Origin: Pseudomonas saudimassiliensis
GTDB lineage: Bacteria; Pseudomonadota; Gammaproteobacteria; Pseudomonadales; Pseudomonadaceae
Length of the DNA stretch: 64,000 nt
Reading direction: 5' to 3'
Assembly: GCF_000939975.1 (NCBI RefSeq)
Contig: NZ_LK391969.1
Coordinates: forward strand, 3,252,600 to 3,316,599
The notes under the pieces are model-generated. The model did not search any database. It was not told the origin of the DNA and saw only the letters and a program-made list of their open reading frames with translations. Shown here in pieces: positions 33,051 through 44,268 of the stretch (positions are counted from its first letter, which is position 1; each line of letters starts with the position of its first letter). Position numbers and translations under genes: made by a program.

Positions 33051-33671
33051 GTGGCAAGATCAAAGACCAGCAAGGGCTGGCTGAAAGAACATTTTGATGA
33101 CCATTACGTCAAGCAGGCGCAAAAGGACGGTTACCGGTCCCGTGCCAGCTACAAATTGCTGGAGATCCAGGAGAAGGATCGTCTGCTGCGGCCGGGCATG
33201 ACCGTGCTGGATCTGGGCTCGGCGCCGGGCGGCTGGTCCCAGGTGGTCAGTCGGGTAATCGGTGAGAAGGGGCGCATCATCGCCTCCGATATCCTGCCGA
33301 TGGACAGCATCCCCGATGTAACCTTCATCCAGGGCGACTTTACCGAGGATGCGGTGTTCCAGGCGATCCTGGCGGCGATCGGTGACGGACAGGTGGATCT
33401 TGTTATTTCCGATATGGCCCCCAATATGAGTGGTACGCCCGCTGTCGATCAGCCGCGCGCCATGTATCTGTGCGAGTTGGCGCTGGACATGGCGTCCCGC
33501 GTGCTGCGTCCGGGTGGCGACTTCCTGATCAAGGTCTTCCATGGCGAAGGGTTTGACGAGTACTTCAAGGAGATGCGCAGCCATTTCGACAGGATGGTGA
33601 CGCGCAAGCCGGGGGCCTCGCGCGATCGGTCCCGGGAGACCTACCTGTTGGCGCGGGGATTCAAGGGCTGA
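33051..33671 (+). CDS. rlmE: RlmE (FtsJ/RrmJ), 23S rRNA U2552 2'-O-methyltransferase
   Basis: RlmE methylates U2552 in the ribosomal A loop at a late 50S assembly step. From the GTG at 33051 the product is 206 residues and starts (M)[14 protein letters not shown], matching the family. GAGG lies 6 bases before it, and the longer ATG-starting frame is not conserved. The SAM motif is [12 protein letters not shown], and the K-D-K-E tetrad falls in [25 protein letters not shown] and RSRETYLLA. It precedes ftsH, as in E. coli. Confidence 0.96.
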   Translation: MARSKTSKGWLKEHFDDHYVKQAQKDGYRSRASYKLLEIQEKDRLLRPGMTVLDLGSAPGGWSQVVSRVIGEKGRIIASDILPMDSIPDVTFIQGDFTEDAVFQAILAAIGDGQVDLVISDMAPNMSGTPAVDQPRAMYLCELALDMASRVLRPGGDFLIKVFHGEGFDEYFKEMRSHFDRMVTRKPGASRDRSRETYLLARGFKG

Positions 33672-33807
33672 CCCCGTGCCGATGACACAGGGCGTTACAC
33701 TGGCACAACTGCCGCCGCGCCGGATTCTGGTGTAAGGTAGATAGGCCAAGTAAACAGACGAATACAGCCAGGCCTGACCACCCAGGTGGCGGCAAGAGGA
33801 TAGCAAT

Positions 33808-35751
33808 TTGAACGATATGGCGAAAAACCTCATTCTGTGGTTGATCATCGCTGCAGTGCTGGTGACTGTGATGAACAATTTCAGCAGTCCTGCCGAACCG
33901 CGAGCACTGAATTACACCGAATTCCTCGAGCTGGTGAGTGATCGCCAGGTCGAGCGGGTCACCGTGGACGGCTTCGTGATCACCGGCAAGCGCCGGGATG
34001 GCGAGGTGTTCAAGACGGTGCGTCCGGCTATCCAGGATAACGGCCTGATCGGTGATCTGCTGGAGAACGACGTGGTCGTCGAAGGCAAGCAGCCGGAGCG
34101 CCAGAGCATCTGGACCCAGCTGCTGATCGCCAGCTTCCCGATCCTCATCATCATCGCCATCTTCATGTTCTTCATGCGCCAGATGCAGGGCGGCGGCGGT
34201 GGCCGCGGCGGCCCGATGAGCTTTGGCAAGAGCAAGGCGCGGATGCTGTCCGAAGACCAGGTCAAGACCACCTTTGCCGACGTGGCCGGGTGCGACGAGG
34301 CCAAGGAAGAGGTCAGCGAGCTGGTCGAGTTCCTGCGCGATCCGGGCAAGTTCCAGCGCCTGGGTGGCCACATTCCCCGTGGCGTACTGATGGTCGGTCA
34401 GCCGGGGACCGGTAAGACACTGCTGGCCAAGGCCGTCGCCGGCGAGGCCAAGGTGCCGTTCTTCACCATTTCCGGCTCCGACTTCGTCGAGATGTTCGTC
34501 GGTGTCGGTGCCAGCCGTGTGCGCGACATGTTCGAGCAGGCCAAGAAGCACGCTCCCTGCATCATCTTCATCGACGAGATCGACGCGGTTGGTCGCCATC
34601 GTGGCGCTGGCCTCGGCGGCGGTCACGATGAGCGTGAGCAGACCCTGAACCAGTTGCTGGTAGAGATGGATGGTTTCGAAGCCAACGATGGCATCATCGT
34701 GGTGGCTGCGACCAACCGTCCGGACGTGCTCGACCCCGCGCTGCTGCGCCCGGGCCGTTTCGACCGCCAGGTGGTCGTCGGCCTGCCGGATATCCGCGGT
34801 CGCGAGCAGATTCTCAAGGTGCATATGCGCAAGGTGCCGCTGGGCGACGACGTCGTGCCTTCGGCCATCGCCCGCGGCACGCCCGGCTTCTCCGGTGCGG
34901 ACCTGGCGAACCTGGTCAACGAGGCATCGCTGTTCGCTGCCAGGGCTGGCAAGCGCCTGGTCGAGATGAACGAATTCGAGATGGCCAAGGACAAGATCAT
35001 GATGGGCGCCGAGCGCAAATCCATGGTCATGTCCGACAAGGAAAAGCTCAACACCGCCTACCACGAATCCGGCCATGCCATCGTCGGTCGACTGGTGCCT
35101 GAGCATGACCCGGTCTACAAGGTGTCGATCATTCCCCGCGGCCGCGCCCTGGGTGTGACCATGTTCCTGCCCGAGGAAGACCGCTACAGCCTGTCCAAGC
35201 GCGCCCTGACCAGCCAGATCTGTTCGCTGTTCGGTGGCCGTATCGCCGAGGAGATGACCCTGGGCTTCGATGGGGTGACTACCGGTGCCTCCAACGACAT
35301 CATGCGCGCCACCCAGTTGGCGCGGAACATGGTGACCAAGTGGGGTCTGTCCGAGAAGCTCGGCCCGCTGATGTATGCCGAGGAGGAAGGTGAAGTCTTC
35401 CTCGGTCGCAGCGCCGGCAGCCAACATGCCAACGTGTCGGGTGAGACCGCGCGGCTGATCGATGAGGAAATTCGCAGTATCATCGATAACTGCTATGCCA
35501 CCGCCAAGCGTCTGCTGGAGGAGAACCGCGACAAGCTGGATCTCATGGCCGAGGCACTGATGAAGTACGAGACCATTGATGTCGAGCAGATCAACGACAT
35601 CATGAACGGCAAACCCGCCCGTGAACCCAAGGGCTGGGCGGATGATGACCGTCGTGGTCCGGGCGCGGCAGCGCCGGCTTCCGATTCAGTAGACCCGCAG
35701 GATGCCCCCCGTGATGACGGCATCATTGGCGGACCGGCTGGAGAGCACTGA
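33808..35751 (+). CDS. ftsH: FtsH, membrane AAA+ zinc metalloprotease
   Basis: FtsH degrades membrane and short-lived cytoplasmic proteins (RpoH and LpxC in relatives). The 647-residue protein has TM1 (about 8-23), a periplasmic loop, TM2 (about 108-127), the AAA+ domain and the protease motif HESGH at 419-423. Walker A reads GQPGTGKT where most FtsH have GPPGTGKT. I prefer the TTG at 33808, 8 bases after AGAGGA; an ATG at 33817 (MAKNLILW) is the alternative. folP follows after 7 bases. Confidence 0.97.
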   Translation: MNDMAKNLILWLIIAAVLVTVMNNFSSPAEPRALNYTEFLELVSDRQVERVTVDGFVITGKRRDGEVFKTVRPAIQDNGLIGDLLENDVVVEGKQPERQSIWTQLLIASFPILIIIAIFMFFMRQMQGGGGGRGGPMSFGKSKARMLSEDQVKTTFADVAGCDEAKEEVSELVEFLRDPGKFQRLGGHIPRGVLMVGQPGTGKTLLAKAVAGEAKVPFFTISGSDFVEMFVGVGASRVRDMFEQAKKHAPCIIFIDEIDAVGRHRGAGLGGGHDEREQTLNQLLVEMDGFEANDGIIVVAATNRPDVLDPALLRPGRFDRQVVVGLPDIRGREQILKVHMRKVPLGDDVVPSAIARGTPGFSGADLANLVNEASLFAARAGKRLVEMNEFEMAKDKIMMGAERKSMVMSDKEKLNTAYHESGHAIVGRLVPEHDPVYKVSIIPRGRALGVTMFLPEEDRYSLSKRALTSQICSLFGGRIAEEMTLGFDGVTTGASNDIMRATQLARNMVTKWGLSEKLGPLMYAEEEGEVFLGRSAGSQHANVSGETARLIDEEIRSIIDNCYATAKRLLEENRDKLDLMAEALMKYETIDVEQINDIMNGKPAREPKGWADDDRRGPGAAAPASDSVDPQDAPRDDGIIGGPAGEH

Positions 35752-35758
35752 AACCGGT

Positions 35759-36622
35759 ATGACATCATTACGTACCAGCACCCGGTTGCCCTGTGGCGAC
35801 CGGGTGCTTGACCTTTCCCATACCCATGTCATGGGTATCCTCAACATCACCCCTGATTCGTTTTCCGATGGCGGGCGCTACAACAACCGTGATGCGGCGC
35901 TGCAGCGGGTCGAGCAGATGCTCGCCGCCGGTGCGACCCTGATCGATATCGGTGGTGAGTCAACCCGGCCCGGTGCAGCCCTGGTCAGCGTCCAGGAAGA
36001 AGTCGACCGCGTGGTGCCCATGGTCGAGGCCGTGAAGGCGCGTTTCGATACCGTGGTCTCCATCGATACCAGCACGCCGGAGGTCATTCGTGGCTCGGCG
36101 GCGGTAGGCGCAGGCCTGATTAACGACATCCGCGCGCTGACCCGTGCCGGGGCCATGCAGGCTGCGGTGGACTCGGGGCTCGCGGTATGTCTCATGCACA
36201 TGCAGGGTGAGCCGCAGACCATGCAGCAGGCGCCGGTCTATGACTCGGTGCTGGCGCAGGTGAACTCTTTTCTCGACGAGCGGGTCCAAGCCTGCCTGGA
36301 TGCCGGGATCGAGCGCAGCAAGCTGGTACTCGACCCCGGTTTCGGCTTCGGCAAGAGTCTGCAACACAACCTTGAGCTGTTTGCCCGCATGGACCAGTTG
36401 AGCCCGCCGGATCTGCCGATCCTGGTCGGCGTCTCGCGCAAGAGCATGATCGGTCAGGCGCTGAATCGCCCCGTCGAGCAGCGCTTGTTCGGAGGCTTGG
36501 GGCTGGCGGCGTTGGCGGTAGCCAAGGGTGCGCGTATCATTCGTGTCCATGATGTGGCGGAAACCGCTGACGTGGTCCGTATGGTGGACGCGGTCGTTGC
36601 CGCAGGAACTTCGGCAATCTAA
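35759..36622 (+). CDS. folP: FolP, dihydropteroate synthase
   Basis: FolP joins p-aminobenzoate to the pterin pyrophosphate in folate synthesis and is the sulfonamide target. The 287-residue TIM barrel shows [27 protein letters not shown], the DPGFGFGKS loop and GVSRKS. The ATG at 35759 gives [20 protein letters not shown], as in other pseudomonads. The frame extends further into ftsH but that part is not conserved. It sits between ftsH and glmM, the standard gammaproteobacterial cluster. Confidence 0.97.
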   Translation: MTSLRTSTRLPCGDRVLDLSHTHVMGILNITPDSFSDGGRYNNRDAALQRVEQMLAAGATLIDIGGESTRPGAALVSVQEEVDRVVPMVEAVKARFDTVVSIDTSTPEVIRGSAAVGAGLINDIRALTRAGAMQAAVDSGLAVCLMHMQGEPQTMQQAPVYDSVLAQVNSFLDERVQACLDAGIERSKLVLDPGFGFGKSLQHNLELFARMDQLSPPDLPILVGVSRKSMIGQALNRPVEQRLFGGLGLAALAVAKGARIIRVHDVAETADVVRMVDAVVAAGTSAI

Positions 36623-36639
36623 TTTCAGGATACCCCTAC

Positions 36640-37986
36640 ATGGAAAAGCGCTACTTCGGCACCGACGGCATTCGTGGTCACGTCGGCACGCACCCGATCA
36701 CCCCGGAATTCATGCTCAAGCTGGGCTGGGCGACCGGCATGGCCTTCAAGCACAACGGCCAGTGCAGTGTGGTCATCGGCAAGGACACGCGCATCTCCGG
36801 CTACATGTTCGAGTCGGCGCTGGAAGCCGGTTTGTCCGCCGCCGGCGCCAAGGTGCGGCTGCTCGGGCCCATGCCGACCCCGGCCATCGCCTATCTGACG
36901 CGTACCTTCCAGGCTGACGCGGGTATCGTCATCAGCGCTTCCCATAACCCGTACTTCGACAACGGCATCAAGTTCTTCTCCGCCCAGGGCACCAAGTTGC
37001 CCGATACGCTGGAGCACGAGATCGAGCGGCTGGTCGATACTCCGATGCAGGTGGTCGGCTCCGGCGAGCTCGGCAAGGTGGCGCGGGTCGAGGACGCTTC
37101 GGGTCGCTATATCGAATTCTGCAAGAGCAGCGTGCCCACCAGCACCAATTTCAAGGGCCTGAAGATAGTGCTCGATTGCGCCCATGGCGCGACCTACAAG
37201 GTAGCGCCCAGCGTGTTCGCGGAGCTGGGGGCCGAGGTCAGCGTGATCGGTGCGACCCCGGATGGACTGAATATCAATGCCGGGGTGGGTTCCACCGACC
37301 TGGCGGCGCTGAGCAAGGCGGTGGTCGAGCGTCAGGCTGATCTGGGGATCGCCTTTGATGGCGACGGCGACCGGGTCATGATGGTCGACCACCAGGGCAA
37401 CCCGGTTGATGGTGACGAGTTGTTGTACATCATGACCCTGGACCTGTATGAGCGCGGTCTGCTGGACGGCGGTGTAGCCGGTACCCTGATGACCAACCTG
37501 GGGCTGGAGCTGGCGCTGCGTGAGCGGGATATTCCCTTCGTCCGGGCCAAGGTCGGCGATCGTTACGTCATGGCTGAACTGCAACAGCGGGGCTGGAAGC
37601 TGGGTGGCGAATCCTCCGGGCACCTGGTATGCCTGCAGCACACCACCACCGGCGACGGCATTATCGCGGCGCTGCAGGTGTTGCGTGCCCTGCGCATGTC
37701 GGGCAAGACCCTGGCCCAAGCCTGCGAGGGCATGAGCAAGTGTCCGCAAAAGCTGATCAATGTGCGTTACCAGAGTAGCGGCACTTCGCCACTGGAAGCG
37801 CCTGCGCTCAAGTCTGCGGTGGCTGCAGCCGAGGCGCGACTGGGTGATGCCGGGCGGGTGCTGCTGCGGCTTTCCGGCACTGAGCCGGTCATCCGGGTGA
37901 TGGTCGAAGGGCAGGACGCAGAGCAGGTTGTGCGCGAAGCCGAAGCGCTCGCTGCACAGGTGCAAGAAATGTTTGGTGCGGACTGA
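36640..37986 (+). CDS. glmM: GlmM, phosphoglucosamine mutase
   Basis: GlmM converts glucosamine-6-phosphate to glucosamine-1-phosphate for UDP-GlcNAc, hence peptidoglycan and LPS. The 448-residue protein has the phosphoserine loop ISASHNP (Ser101), the Mg2+ loop [11 protein letters not shown], the substrate motif GGESSGH and the phosphate-binding [15 protein letters not shown]. It starts 17 bases after folP with AGGATA as SD. No deviations from the family were seen. Confidence 0.98.
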   Translation: MEKRYFGTDGIRGHVGTHPITPEFMLKLGWATGMAFKHNGQCSVVIGKDTRISGYMFESALEAGLSAAGAKVRLLGPMPTPAIAYLTRTFQADAGIVISASHNPYFDNGIKFFSAQGTKLPDTLEHEIERLVDTPMQVVGSGELGKVARVEDASGRYIEFCKSSVPTSTNFKGLKIVLDCAHGATYKVAPSVFAELGAEVSVIGATPDGLNINAGVGSTDLAALSKAVVERQADLGIAFDGDGDRVMMVDHQGNPVDGDELLYIMTLDLYERGLLDGGVAGTLMTNLGLELALRERDIPFVRAKVGDRYVMAELQQRGWKLGGESSGHLVCLQHTTTGDGIIAALQVLRALRMSGKTLAQACEGMSKCPQKLINVRYQSSGTSPLEAPALKSAVAAAEARLGDAGRVLLRLSGTEPVIRVMVEGQDAEQVVREAEALAAQVQEMFGAD

Positions 37987-38052
37987 AAAGGCGGTTGTGT
38001 CGGGTGAGCAACTTGGTTAACATTGGCGCCCGCTTGAGCTGAGAGGTTAGGC

Positions 38053-38811
38053 ATGCGTCGTCCGCTGGTCGCCGGAAATTGGAAAATGTACGGTACTCGG
38101 CAGTCCGTTGATGAGTTGCTCGCGGGGTTGAACGAGCAGCAGTGGCCGGACGAAGTCGACCTGCTGATCGCGCCGCCTGCGCTGTATCTGCAGCAGTGCC
38201 GCGAAGCGCTGGAAGGTTCGCCATTGCGGTTGGCTGGCCAGAGTTCCGCCTTTCAGGCAGAGTCTGGCGCGCTGACCGGTGAAATCTCCCCGGCTCAACT
38301 GCGTGATGCGGGATGTGAATTTGTTCTCGTGGGTCATTCCGAGCGCCGTACGCTGTTCGGTGAGACCGACGAGGTGATCTGTCGTAAGTTTGCCGCGGCG
38401 TTGGCCTGCGGGCTGCGCCCCATTCTCTGTGTCGGCGAAACCCGCGCGCAGTACGAAGCAGGCGAGACCGCTGAGGTGGTCGGGCGGCAGTTGCAGGCCG
38501 TGCTGGAGACCTTCGGGGTCGGCGGCTTGGCTCAGGGTGTAGTGGCGTATGAGCCGGTATGGGCCATCGGCACCGGTCTGACCGCTACGCCGGAGCAGGC
38601 GCAGGAGGTGCACGCGATGATTCGCGCACGCCTGGCTACCCTGGATGACGAGCAGGCCCAGTGTGTACAGATTGTCTATGGCGGCAGCGTCAAGGCGTCC
38701 AATGCCGCGGCGTTGTTCGAGATGCCGGATATCGATGGGGGGCTGGTAGGTGGTGCCTCTCTCAATGCGAATGAATTTGGTGCGATTGCTCGTGCCGCGG
38801 GACAAGCTTAA
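38053..38811 (+). CDS. tpiA: TpiA, triosephosphate isomerase
   Basis: TpiA interconverts dihydroxyacetone phosphate and glyceraldehyde-3-phosphate. The 252-residue protein has the catalytic Lys11 in GNWKM, His in LVGHSERR, Glu in VAYEPVWAIGTG and the phosphate loop YGGSVKASN. The stop TAA shares one base with the secG ATG. This glmM-tpiA-secG order is standard for Pseudomonas. Confidence 0.98.
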   Translation: MRRPLVAGNWKMYGTRQSVDELLAGLNEQQWPDEVDLLIAPPALYLQQCREALEGSPLRLAGQSSAFQAESGALTGEISPAQLRDAGCEFVLVGHSERRTLFGETDEVICRKFAAALACGLRPILCVGETRAQYEAGETAEVVGRQLQAVLETFGVGGLAQGVVAYEPVWAIGTGLTATPEQAQEVHAMIRARLATLDDEQAQCVQIVYGGSVKASNAAALFEMPDIDGGLVGGASLNANEFGAIARAAGQA

Positions 38812-39185
38812 TGATTGAAACCGTTGTTGTAATAGTACATCTGCTGGTTGCCATCGGTCTGGTCGGGTTGATCCTGATCCAGCAGGGCAAAGGTGCGGAA
38901 GCGGGCGCGTCCTTCGGTTCCGGTGCCTCCGGCACGGTTTTTGGCAGCCAGGGTTCGGCAACTTTCCTGAGCCGCTTGACAGCTGTGCTGGCCACTGTAT
39001 TCTTCGTCACCTCGCTGGGCTTGGCGTTTTACGCCAGCCACAAGGCGACCGAGATCCGTGATGCGGGCCTGCCGGTTCCGGTCATGCAGAGCGCTCCGGT
39101 GGCGCCGATCAGTGAAGATGTACCTGTTCTTGAAGAGCAGGCTCCTCAGGCTCCTGTGACAGACGATGTACCTGTCGTAGAGTAA
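38811..39185 (+). CDS. secG: SecG, preprotein translocase subunit
   Basis: SecG is the small accessory subunit of SecYEG. The 124-residue protein has two membrane segments (about 2-22 and 52-72), with the conserved QQGKGAEAGASFGSGASGTVFGS loop split between them, and an acidic Pro/Val-rich tail (VLEEQAPQAPVTDDVP), longer than in E. coli (110). It overlaps tpiA by one base and is followed 12 bases later by tRNA-Leu, probably in the same transcript. Confidence 0.95.
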   Translation: MIETVVVIVHLLVAIGLVGLILIQQGKGAEAGASFGSGASGTVFGSQGSATFLSRLTAVLATVFFVTSLGLAFYASHKATEIRDAGLPVPVMQSAPVAPISEDVPVLEEQAPQAPVTDDVPVVE

Positions 39186-39197
39186 GCCAACAGTTTT

Positions 39198-39282
39198 GCG
39201 GAAGTGGTGGAATTGGTAGACACGCTATCTTGAGGGGGTAGTGCCTTAGGGTGTATGGGTTCGAGTCCCATCTTCCGCACCA
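39198..39282 (+). tRNA. tRNA-Leu (anticodon GAG)
   Basis: The 85-base gene has the acceptor pair GCGGAAG/CTTCCGC, a D loop with AATTGGTAGACAC, anticodon stem CTATC/GGTAG with loop TTGAGGG (anticodon GAG), a long variable arm and the T arm TTCGAGTCC. CCA is encoded. secG-tRNA-Leu linkage is conserved in Pseudomonas. Confidence 0.97.
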
Positions 39283-39289
39283 TGTGTCA

Positions 39290-39323
39290 GGGGTCTGCAG
39301 CGATGCAGGCCCCTTGTTTTTTT
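39290..39323 (+). terminator. Intrinsic terminator after tRNA-Leu
   Basis: A 10-bp stem with two wobble pairs (GGGGTCTGCA / TGCAGGCCCC) and a 4-base loop is followed by TTGTTTTTTT. It likely ends the ftsH-to-tRNA-Leu transcript. Confidence 0.88.
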
Positions 39324-39341
39324 CGGGCACAATATGCCCGG

Positions 39342-39370
39342 TTGTCTTGTCAGGCGGCCGCGCGTATAAT
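39342..39370 (+). promoter_or_regulatory. Sigma-70 promoter of tRNA-fMet and the rimP-nusA-infB operon
   Basis: TTGTCT (39342-39347), a 17-base spacer and a consensus TATAAT (39365-39370) predict a start near 39377, about 11 bases before the tRNA. In E. coli the metY-rimP-nusA operon has the same layout. Confidence 0.8.
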
Positions 39371-39387
39371 TCATGCCCTAGATTCGA

Positions 39388-39464
<77 letters not shown>

Positions 39465-39466
39465 GT

Positions 39467-39493
39467 CAAAGGCCCCTTTTCAGGGGCTTTTTG
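39467..39493 (+). terminator. Attenuator-like terminator between tRNA-fMet and rimP
   Basis: A stem (AAGGCCCCT / AGGGGCTTTT, one wobble) with a 4-base loop is followed by a T run. It should release much of the tRNA transcript while letting some polymerase reach rimP-nusA. Confidence 0.75.
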
Positions 39494-39577
39494 TTAACTC
39501 CGGACTTCATCTGAAGTGGCCGGAACCAAGGATGGGCTTTAGGCCCATTTTTTATTCATCAAAGATAGGCGGTGAAA

Positions 39578-40033
39578 TTGTCCGGCAAAGTTACCGAATT
39601 GGAGGACCTGTTGGTCCCGATTGTCGAAGCTCTGGGCTATCGTTGTTGGGGGATCGAATTTTTGTCGCAGGGGCGTCACAGTCTGCTGCGAGTCTATATC
39701 GACCATCCCGATGGCGTCAGTGTGGAAGCCTGCGCGACGATCAGCCGTCAGGCCAGTGCGGTGCTGGACGTTGAGGACCCCATCAGTGGTGACTACACGC
39801 TGGAAGTGTCTTCTCCGGGAATGGATCGTCCCCTGTTCACGCTTGAGCAGTTCGCTAGCTATATTGGCGAGCAAGCCAAAATCAGGTTGCGCGTGCCCTA
39901 TGAAGGCCGGCGGAATTTTCAAGGTGTCATCCGCGGTGTGGAAGGTGACGATGTCGTACTGCAGGTAGAGGAGCACGAGTACCTGCTGCCTATCGATAGC
40001 ATCGATAAAAGCAACATCATCCCGCGGTTTTGA
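39578..40033 (+). CDS. rimP: RimP, ribosome maturation factor
   Basis: RimP assists 30S assembly. From the TTG at 39578 the protein has 151 residues, (M)[27 protein letters not shown] over its first part, aligning without gaps with Pseudomonas RimP. AGGCGG ends 5 bases before it. A GTG at 39572 would add two residues and is the alternative. Family blocks [18 protein letters not shown] and DRPLFT, and the C-terminal SH3-like domain ending IIPRF, are present. nusA follows after 52 bases. Confidence 0.94.
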   Translation: MSGKVTELEDLLVPIVEALGYRCWGIEFLSQGRHSLLRVYIDHPDGVSVEACATISRQASAVLDVEDPISGDYTLEVSSPGMDRPLFTLEQFASYIGEQAKIRLRVPYEGRRNFQGVIRGVEGDDVVLQVEEHEYLLPIDSIDKSNIIPRF

Positions 40034-40085
40034 GCATTTTTCGGGCTCCAGTGGCCCCAATGGACGGCGTTAGGCGAGGCATACG

Positions 40086-41567
40086 ATGAGCAAAGAAGTG
40101 CTGCTGGTTGTGGAATCCGTTTCCAATGAGAAGGGCGTACCGCCCGGAGTCATTTTCGAGGCGCTGGAAATGGCCTTGGCAACGGCCACCAAAAAGCGCT
40201 ATGAAGATGAGGTGGACGTGCGGGTGGCGATCAATCGCCAGACCGGCAGTTACGACACCTTCCGCCGCTGGACCGTGGTGGTGGACGACGACTTCGAAGA
40301 GCCCGGCATGCAGCTGGCTCTGGATCAGGCCCATGCCCGCGACCCGGCGTTGAACGTCGGTGATGTGGTCGAGGAGAAGATCGAGTCGGTCGAGTTCGGT
40401 CGTATCGCCGCGCAGATTGCCAAGCAGGTCATCGTGCAGAAGGTGCGTGAGGCCGAGCGTGCCCAGGTAGTGGACGCCTATCGTGATCGTCTGGGTGAAA
40501 TCATCAGCGGTACCGTGAAGAAGGTTACCCGCGACAGCGTCATCGTGGACCTGGGCAACAATGCCGAGGCCGTGTTGCCCCGTGAGGAGATGATTCCCCG
40601 CGAAACCTTCCGTACCGGCACCCGCATCCGCGCACTGCTCAAGGACATTCGCACCGAGAACCGCGGCCCGCAGCTGGTGCTGTCGCGCAGCGCTCCGGAA
40701 ATGATCATCGAGCTGTTCCGCATCGAGGTGCCGGAAATTGCCGAGGAGCTGATCGAAGTCATGGGCGCTGCCCGCGACCCGGGCTCGCGCGCCAAGATCG
40801 CCGTGCGCTCGAAGGACAAGCGTATCGACCCCCAGGGCGCCTGCATTGGTATGCGGGGCTCGCGCGTGCAGGCCGTTTCCGGTGAGCTGGGCGGTGAGCG
40901 GGTCGACATCGTATTGTGGGACGACAACCTCGCCCAGTTCGTGATCAACGCCATGGCACCTGCCGAAGTGGCCTCGATCATTCTGGATGAGGACACCCAC
41001 ACGATCGATATCGCCGTGGCCGAGGACAACCTCGCCCAGGCAATTGGCCGCAGTGGCCAGAACGTCCGGCTGGCCAGTCAACTGACCGGCTGGACACTCA
41101 ATGTCATGACCGAAGACGACATTCGCGCCAAGCAGGAAGCCGAAACCGGCGATGTGCTGCGCAATTTCATCGATGAGCTGGATGTTGAAGAGGATCTGGC
41201 TCAGATCCTGGTCGACGAGGGCTTCACCTCCCTGGAGGAGATTGCCTACGTACCCATGGAGGAGATGCTCGAAATCGACGGTTTTGACGAGGACATCGTC
41301 AATGAGCTGCGTTCCCGGGCCAAGGATCGTCTGTTGACTAAGGCGATCGCTAACGAGGAAAAACTGGAAGAGGCCCAGCCAGCGGACGACCTGCTGAATA
41401 TGGAGGGTATGGATCGCGCCCTGGCTTTCCAGCTGGCAGCCCAAGGTATTATCAGCATGGAAGACCTGGCCGAACAGTCCGTGGACGACCTGCTGAACAT
41501 TGATGGAATCGACGAAGCCCGTGCCGGCGCCTTGATCATGGCAGCTCGGGCGCCCTGGTTTGAATAA
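40086..41567 (+). CDS. nusA: NusA, transcription termination/antitermination factor
   Basis: NusA binds RNA polymerase and modulates pausing, termination and antitermination. The 493-residue protein has an N-terminal polymerase-binding domain (1-125), an S1 domain (about 135-200, [17 protein letters not shown]), two KH domains ([22 protein letters not shown] and [22 protein letters not shown]) and two acidic C-terminal AR repeats (about 365-490), as in E. coli. A 7-bp hairpin (41589-41606) lies between it and infB. Confidence 0.98.
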   Translation: MSKEVLLVVESVSNEKGVPPGVIFEALEMALATATKKRYEDEVDVRVAINRQTGSYDTFRRWTVVVDDDFEEPGMQLALDQAHARDPALNVGDVVEEKIESVEFGRIAAQIAKQVIVQKVREAERAQVVDAYRDRLGEIISGTVKKVTRDSVIVDLGNNAEAVLPREEMIPRETFRTGTRIRALLKDIRTENRGPQLVLSRSAPEMIIELFRIEVPEIAEELIEVMGAARDPGSRAKIAVRSKDKRIDPQGACIGMRGSRVQAVSGELGGERVDIVLWDDNLAQFVINAMAPAEVASIILDEDTHTIDIAVAEDNLAQAIGRSGQNVRLASQLTGWTLNVMTEDDIRAKQEAETGDVLRNFIDELDVEEDLAQILVDEGFTSLEEIAYVPMEEMLEIDGFDEDIVNELRSRAKDRLLTKAIANEEKLEEAQPADDLLNMEGMDRALAFQLAAQGIISMEDLAEQSVDDLLNIDGIDEARAGALIMAARAPWFE

Positions 41568-41588
41568 ACCGGTCGGCTGGCAGTATCA

Positions 41589-41606
41589 CCCTGCACTGAT
41601 GCAGGG
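41589..41606 (+). other. Hairpin between nusA and infB
   Basis: CCCTGCA, loop CTGA, TGCAGGG lies 8 bases before the GAGGAG SD of infB, with no T tract. It may act in mRNA processing or translation control rather than termination. Confidence 0.4.
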
Positions 41607-41627
41607 CACCGACTGAGGAGAAAGTGA

Positions 41628-44138
41628 ATGGCGGAAGTGACGGTCAAAGAATTGGCTCAGGTAACAGGTACGCCGGTAGAGCGCCTGTTGCAGCAGATGA
41701 AGGAAGCCGGGTTGTCGCACACCAGTGCGGAACAACAGGTATCGGATGACGAGAAGCAGCGCTTGCTGACCTTCCTCAAGAGCAACCATGGCGACTCCGC
41801 ATCGGAGCCGCGCAAGATCACGCTCACGCGCAAGACCGTGAGTACTCTGAAGGTCGCTGGCAGCAAGACGGTCAACGTCGAGGTGCGCAAGAAGCGCACC
41901 TACGTCAAGCGTGACGAGGTTGATCTCGAGGCCGAGCGCCAGCGCGAGCTGGAAGAGCTACGCGCCGCCGAAGAGGCTCGTCAAGCCGCTGCCGAGGCGG
42001 AAGCCCAGCGCAAGGCCGAGGAAGAACAGGCACGACAGGCTGCAGAAGCGGCCCGTCTGGCAGCCGAAGCGGCGCCCAAGACCCAGCCCGATGCCGTGGC
42101 CGCCGAGCCGGCCGTAGCGGCACCCGCCGCCGAAGCGGAGCAGGCCAGTGTCGAGGCAGCCCCGTCACCGGCCGCTGCCGCGAAGAAGAAAGAAGAGCAG
42201 CGTCGCAAGGCCCGGGCCGATGAAGACGAGCGCAGCCGCAAGCGCGCTGGCGGCCCCGGCAAGGGCCGTGGTGCACCGCGTGGTGAAGACGAGGACGCGC
42301 TGGCGCGTCGTCGCGGTGGCGCCGGCAAGCTCAAGGCGCAGAAAAAACGTAATCAGCACGGCTTCGAGAAGCCGACAGGACCCATAGTGCGAGAAGTGGT
42401 AATCGGTGAAACCATCACCGTGGCCGAACTGGCCCAGAAGATGTCGGTGAAGGCAGCCGAGGTCATCAAGTACATGTTCAAGAACGGCAACATGGTGACG
42501 ATCAACCAGGTGCTGGACCAGGACACCGCGACCATCGTTGCCGAAGACATGGGCCACAAGGTCAAGCACGTCAAGGAAAGCGATCTGGAAGACCGCCTGG
42601 CACTGGCCATGCACTTCGAAGGTGAAGAAGTCAGCCGTGCGCCGGTGGTGACCGTCATGGGTCACGTTGACCATGGCAAGACCTCGCTGCTCGACTACAT
42701 CCGTCGCGCCAAGGTGGCCTCTGGTGAAGCGGGTGGTATCACCCAGCACATCGGTGCCTACCATGTGGAGACCGATCGCGGCATGGTCACCTTCCTGGAC
42801 ACCCCCGGCCACGCGGCGTTTACCGCCATGCGTGCCCGTGGTGCCCAGTCGACCGATATCGTGATCCTGGTGGTGGCAGCCGACGACGGCGTCATGCCGC
42901 AGACCGAAGAAGCGGTGCAGCATGCCAAGGCCGCCGGCGTTCCGCTGGTCGTCGCAGTGAACAAGATCGACAAGGAAGACGCCGACCCGGATCGCATCAA
43001 GAACGATCTGGCTGCGCGGGATGTCATTCCGGAAGAGTGGGGCGGCGACACCCAGTTCGTCCACGTATCCGCCAAGGTCGGTACCGGTATCGACGATCTG
43101 CTGGAAGCGGTCCTGCTGCAGGCTGAGGTTCTCGAGCTCAAGGCCCAGCCCTCGGCTCCGGCCCGCGGTGTGGTCATCGAGTCGCGGCTGGACAAGGGCC
43201 GTGGCCCGATTGCCACCGTACTGGTCCAGAACGGTACCCTGCGTCAGGGCGACGTGGTGCTGGCCGGCCTCAACCATGGTCGTGTGCGTGCCATGCTCGA
43301 CGAGAATGGCAACCTGGTGAAGGAAGCCGGTCCGTCCATTCCGGTTGCGATCCTCGGCCTGGATGGCACTCCGGAAGCGGGTGACGAGATGACCGTGGTG
43401 GCTGACGAGAAGAAGGCGCGGGAAGTCGCGCTGTTCCGTCAGGGCAAGTTTCGCGAGATCAAGCTGGCCCGTCAGCAGTCGGCCAAACTGGAGAACATGT
43501 TCGAGAACATGGGCCAGGGCGAGAAGAAGACGCTCAATATCGTCATCAAGGCCGATGTGCGCGGCTCGCTCGAGGCATTGCAGGGCTCGCTGAACGAGCT
43601 GGGCAACGACGAAGTCCAGGTCAAGATCGTATCCGGCGGCGTGGGCGGTATCACCGAGACCGACGCCAACCTGGCGCTGGCTTCCAACGCCGTGATCTTC
43701 GGCTTCAACGTCCGGGCTGATGCATCGGCGCGCAAGGTGATCGAGACCGAAGGTCTGGATCTGCGCTACTACAGCGTGATCTACGAGATCATCGAAGACG
43801 TCAAGAAGGCCCTGTCGGGTATGCTTGGCAGCGATGTGCGCGAGCAGATCCTCGGTGTTGCCGAAGTACGTGACGTATTCCGTTCGCCGAAATTCGGTGC
43901 GGTGGCTGGCTGTATGGTCATTGAGGGCACGGTCTACCGTAACCGTCCGATCCGGGTACTGCGTGAAGACGTGGTCATCTACGAAGGCGAGCTGGAATCC
44001 CTGCGTCGCTTCAAGGATGACGTTGGCGAAGTGCGCAACGGCATGGAATGCGGTATCGGCGTGAAGAACTACAACGACGTGCGCGCTGGCGACCGGATCG
44101 AGGTGTTCGAGCGGGTCCAGGTAGCACGCACGCTGTAA
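41628..44138 (+). CDS. infB: InfB, translation initiation factor IF-2
   Basis: IF-2 is the GTPase that brings fMet-tRNA to the 30S subunit. The 836-residue protein has an N-terminal domain (1-50), a long Ala/Glu/Arg-rich helical linker (about 100-235), the second N-domain, the G domain with G1 GHVDHGKT at 345-352, DTPGHAAF and NKID, and the C-terminal fMet-tRNA domains. The coding genes of its tRNA partner and of nusA are in the same operon. Length is typical for Pseudomonas. Confidence 0.98.
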   Translation: MAEVTVKELAQVTGTPVERLLQQMKEAGLSHTSAEQQVSDDEKQRLLTFLKSNHGDSASEPRKITLTRKTVSTLKVAGSKTVNVEVRKKRTYVKRDEVDLEAERQRELEELRAAEEARQAAAEAEAQRKAEEEQARQAAEAARLAAEAAPKTQPDAVAAEPAVAAPAAEAEQASVEAAPSPAAAAKKKEEQRRKARADEDERSRKRAGGPGKGRGAPRGEDEDALARRRGGAGKLKAQKKRNQHGFEKPTGPIVREVVIGETITVAELAQKMSVKAAEVIKYMFKNGNMVTINQVLDQDTATIVAEDMGHKVKHVKESDLEDRLALAMHFEGEEVSRAPVVTVMGHVDHGKTSLLDYIRRAKVASGEAGGITQHIGAYHVETDRGMVTFLDTPGHAAFTAMRARGAQSTDIVILVVAADDGVMPQTEEAVQHAKAAGVPLVVAVNKIDKEDADPDRIKNDLAARDVIPEEWGGDTQFVHVSAKVGTGIDDLLEAVLLQAEVLELKAQPSAPARGVVIESRLDKGRGPIATVLVQNGTLRQGDVVLAGLNHGRVRAMLDENGNLVKEAGPSIPVAILGLDGTPEAGDEMTVVADEKKAREVALFRQGKFREIKLARQQSAKLENMFENMGQGEKKTLNIVIKADVRGSLEALQGSLNELGNDEVQVKIVSGGVGGITETDANLALASNAVIFGFNVRADASARKVIETEGLDLRYYSVIYEIIEDVKKALSGMLGSDVREQILGVAEVRDVFRSPKFGAVAGCMVIEGTVYRNRPIRVLREDVVIYEGELESLRRFKDDVGEVRNGMECGIGVKNYNDVRAGDRIEVFERVQVARTL

Positions 44139-44164
44139 CCCAGCGACAAGCGCCAAACTGCAAG

Positions 44165-44194
44165 CGATAAGCGGTCCGAGAGGGCCGCTTGTCG
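44165..44194 (+). other. Hairpin in the infB-rbfA gap
   Basis: CGATAAGCGGTCC, loop GAGA, GGGCCGCTTGTCG makes a 13-bp stem with two G-T wobbles and a stable GNRA loop. It lies 26 bases after infB with no T tract, and related words (ACAAGCG, GCTTGTGGCTTG) flank it. Probably an mRNA stability or processing element; possibly a relic of a small dispersed repeat. Confidence 0.45.
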
Positions 44195-44268
44195 TCTGTC
44201 CAGCTTGGCATTTACCCAGAGTTGCACCTGTGCAGCTAACAGCTTGTGGCTTGAAGCCAGAGGTTCAT

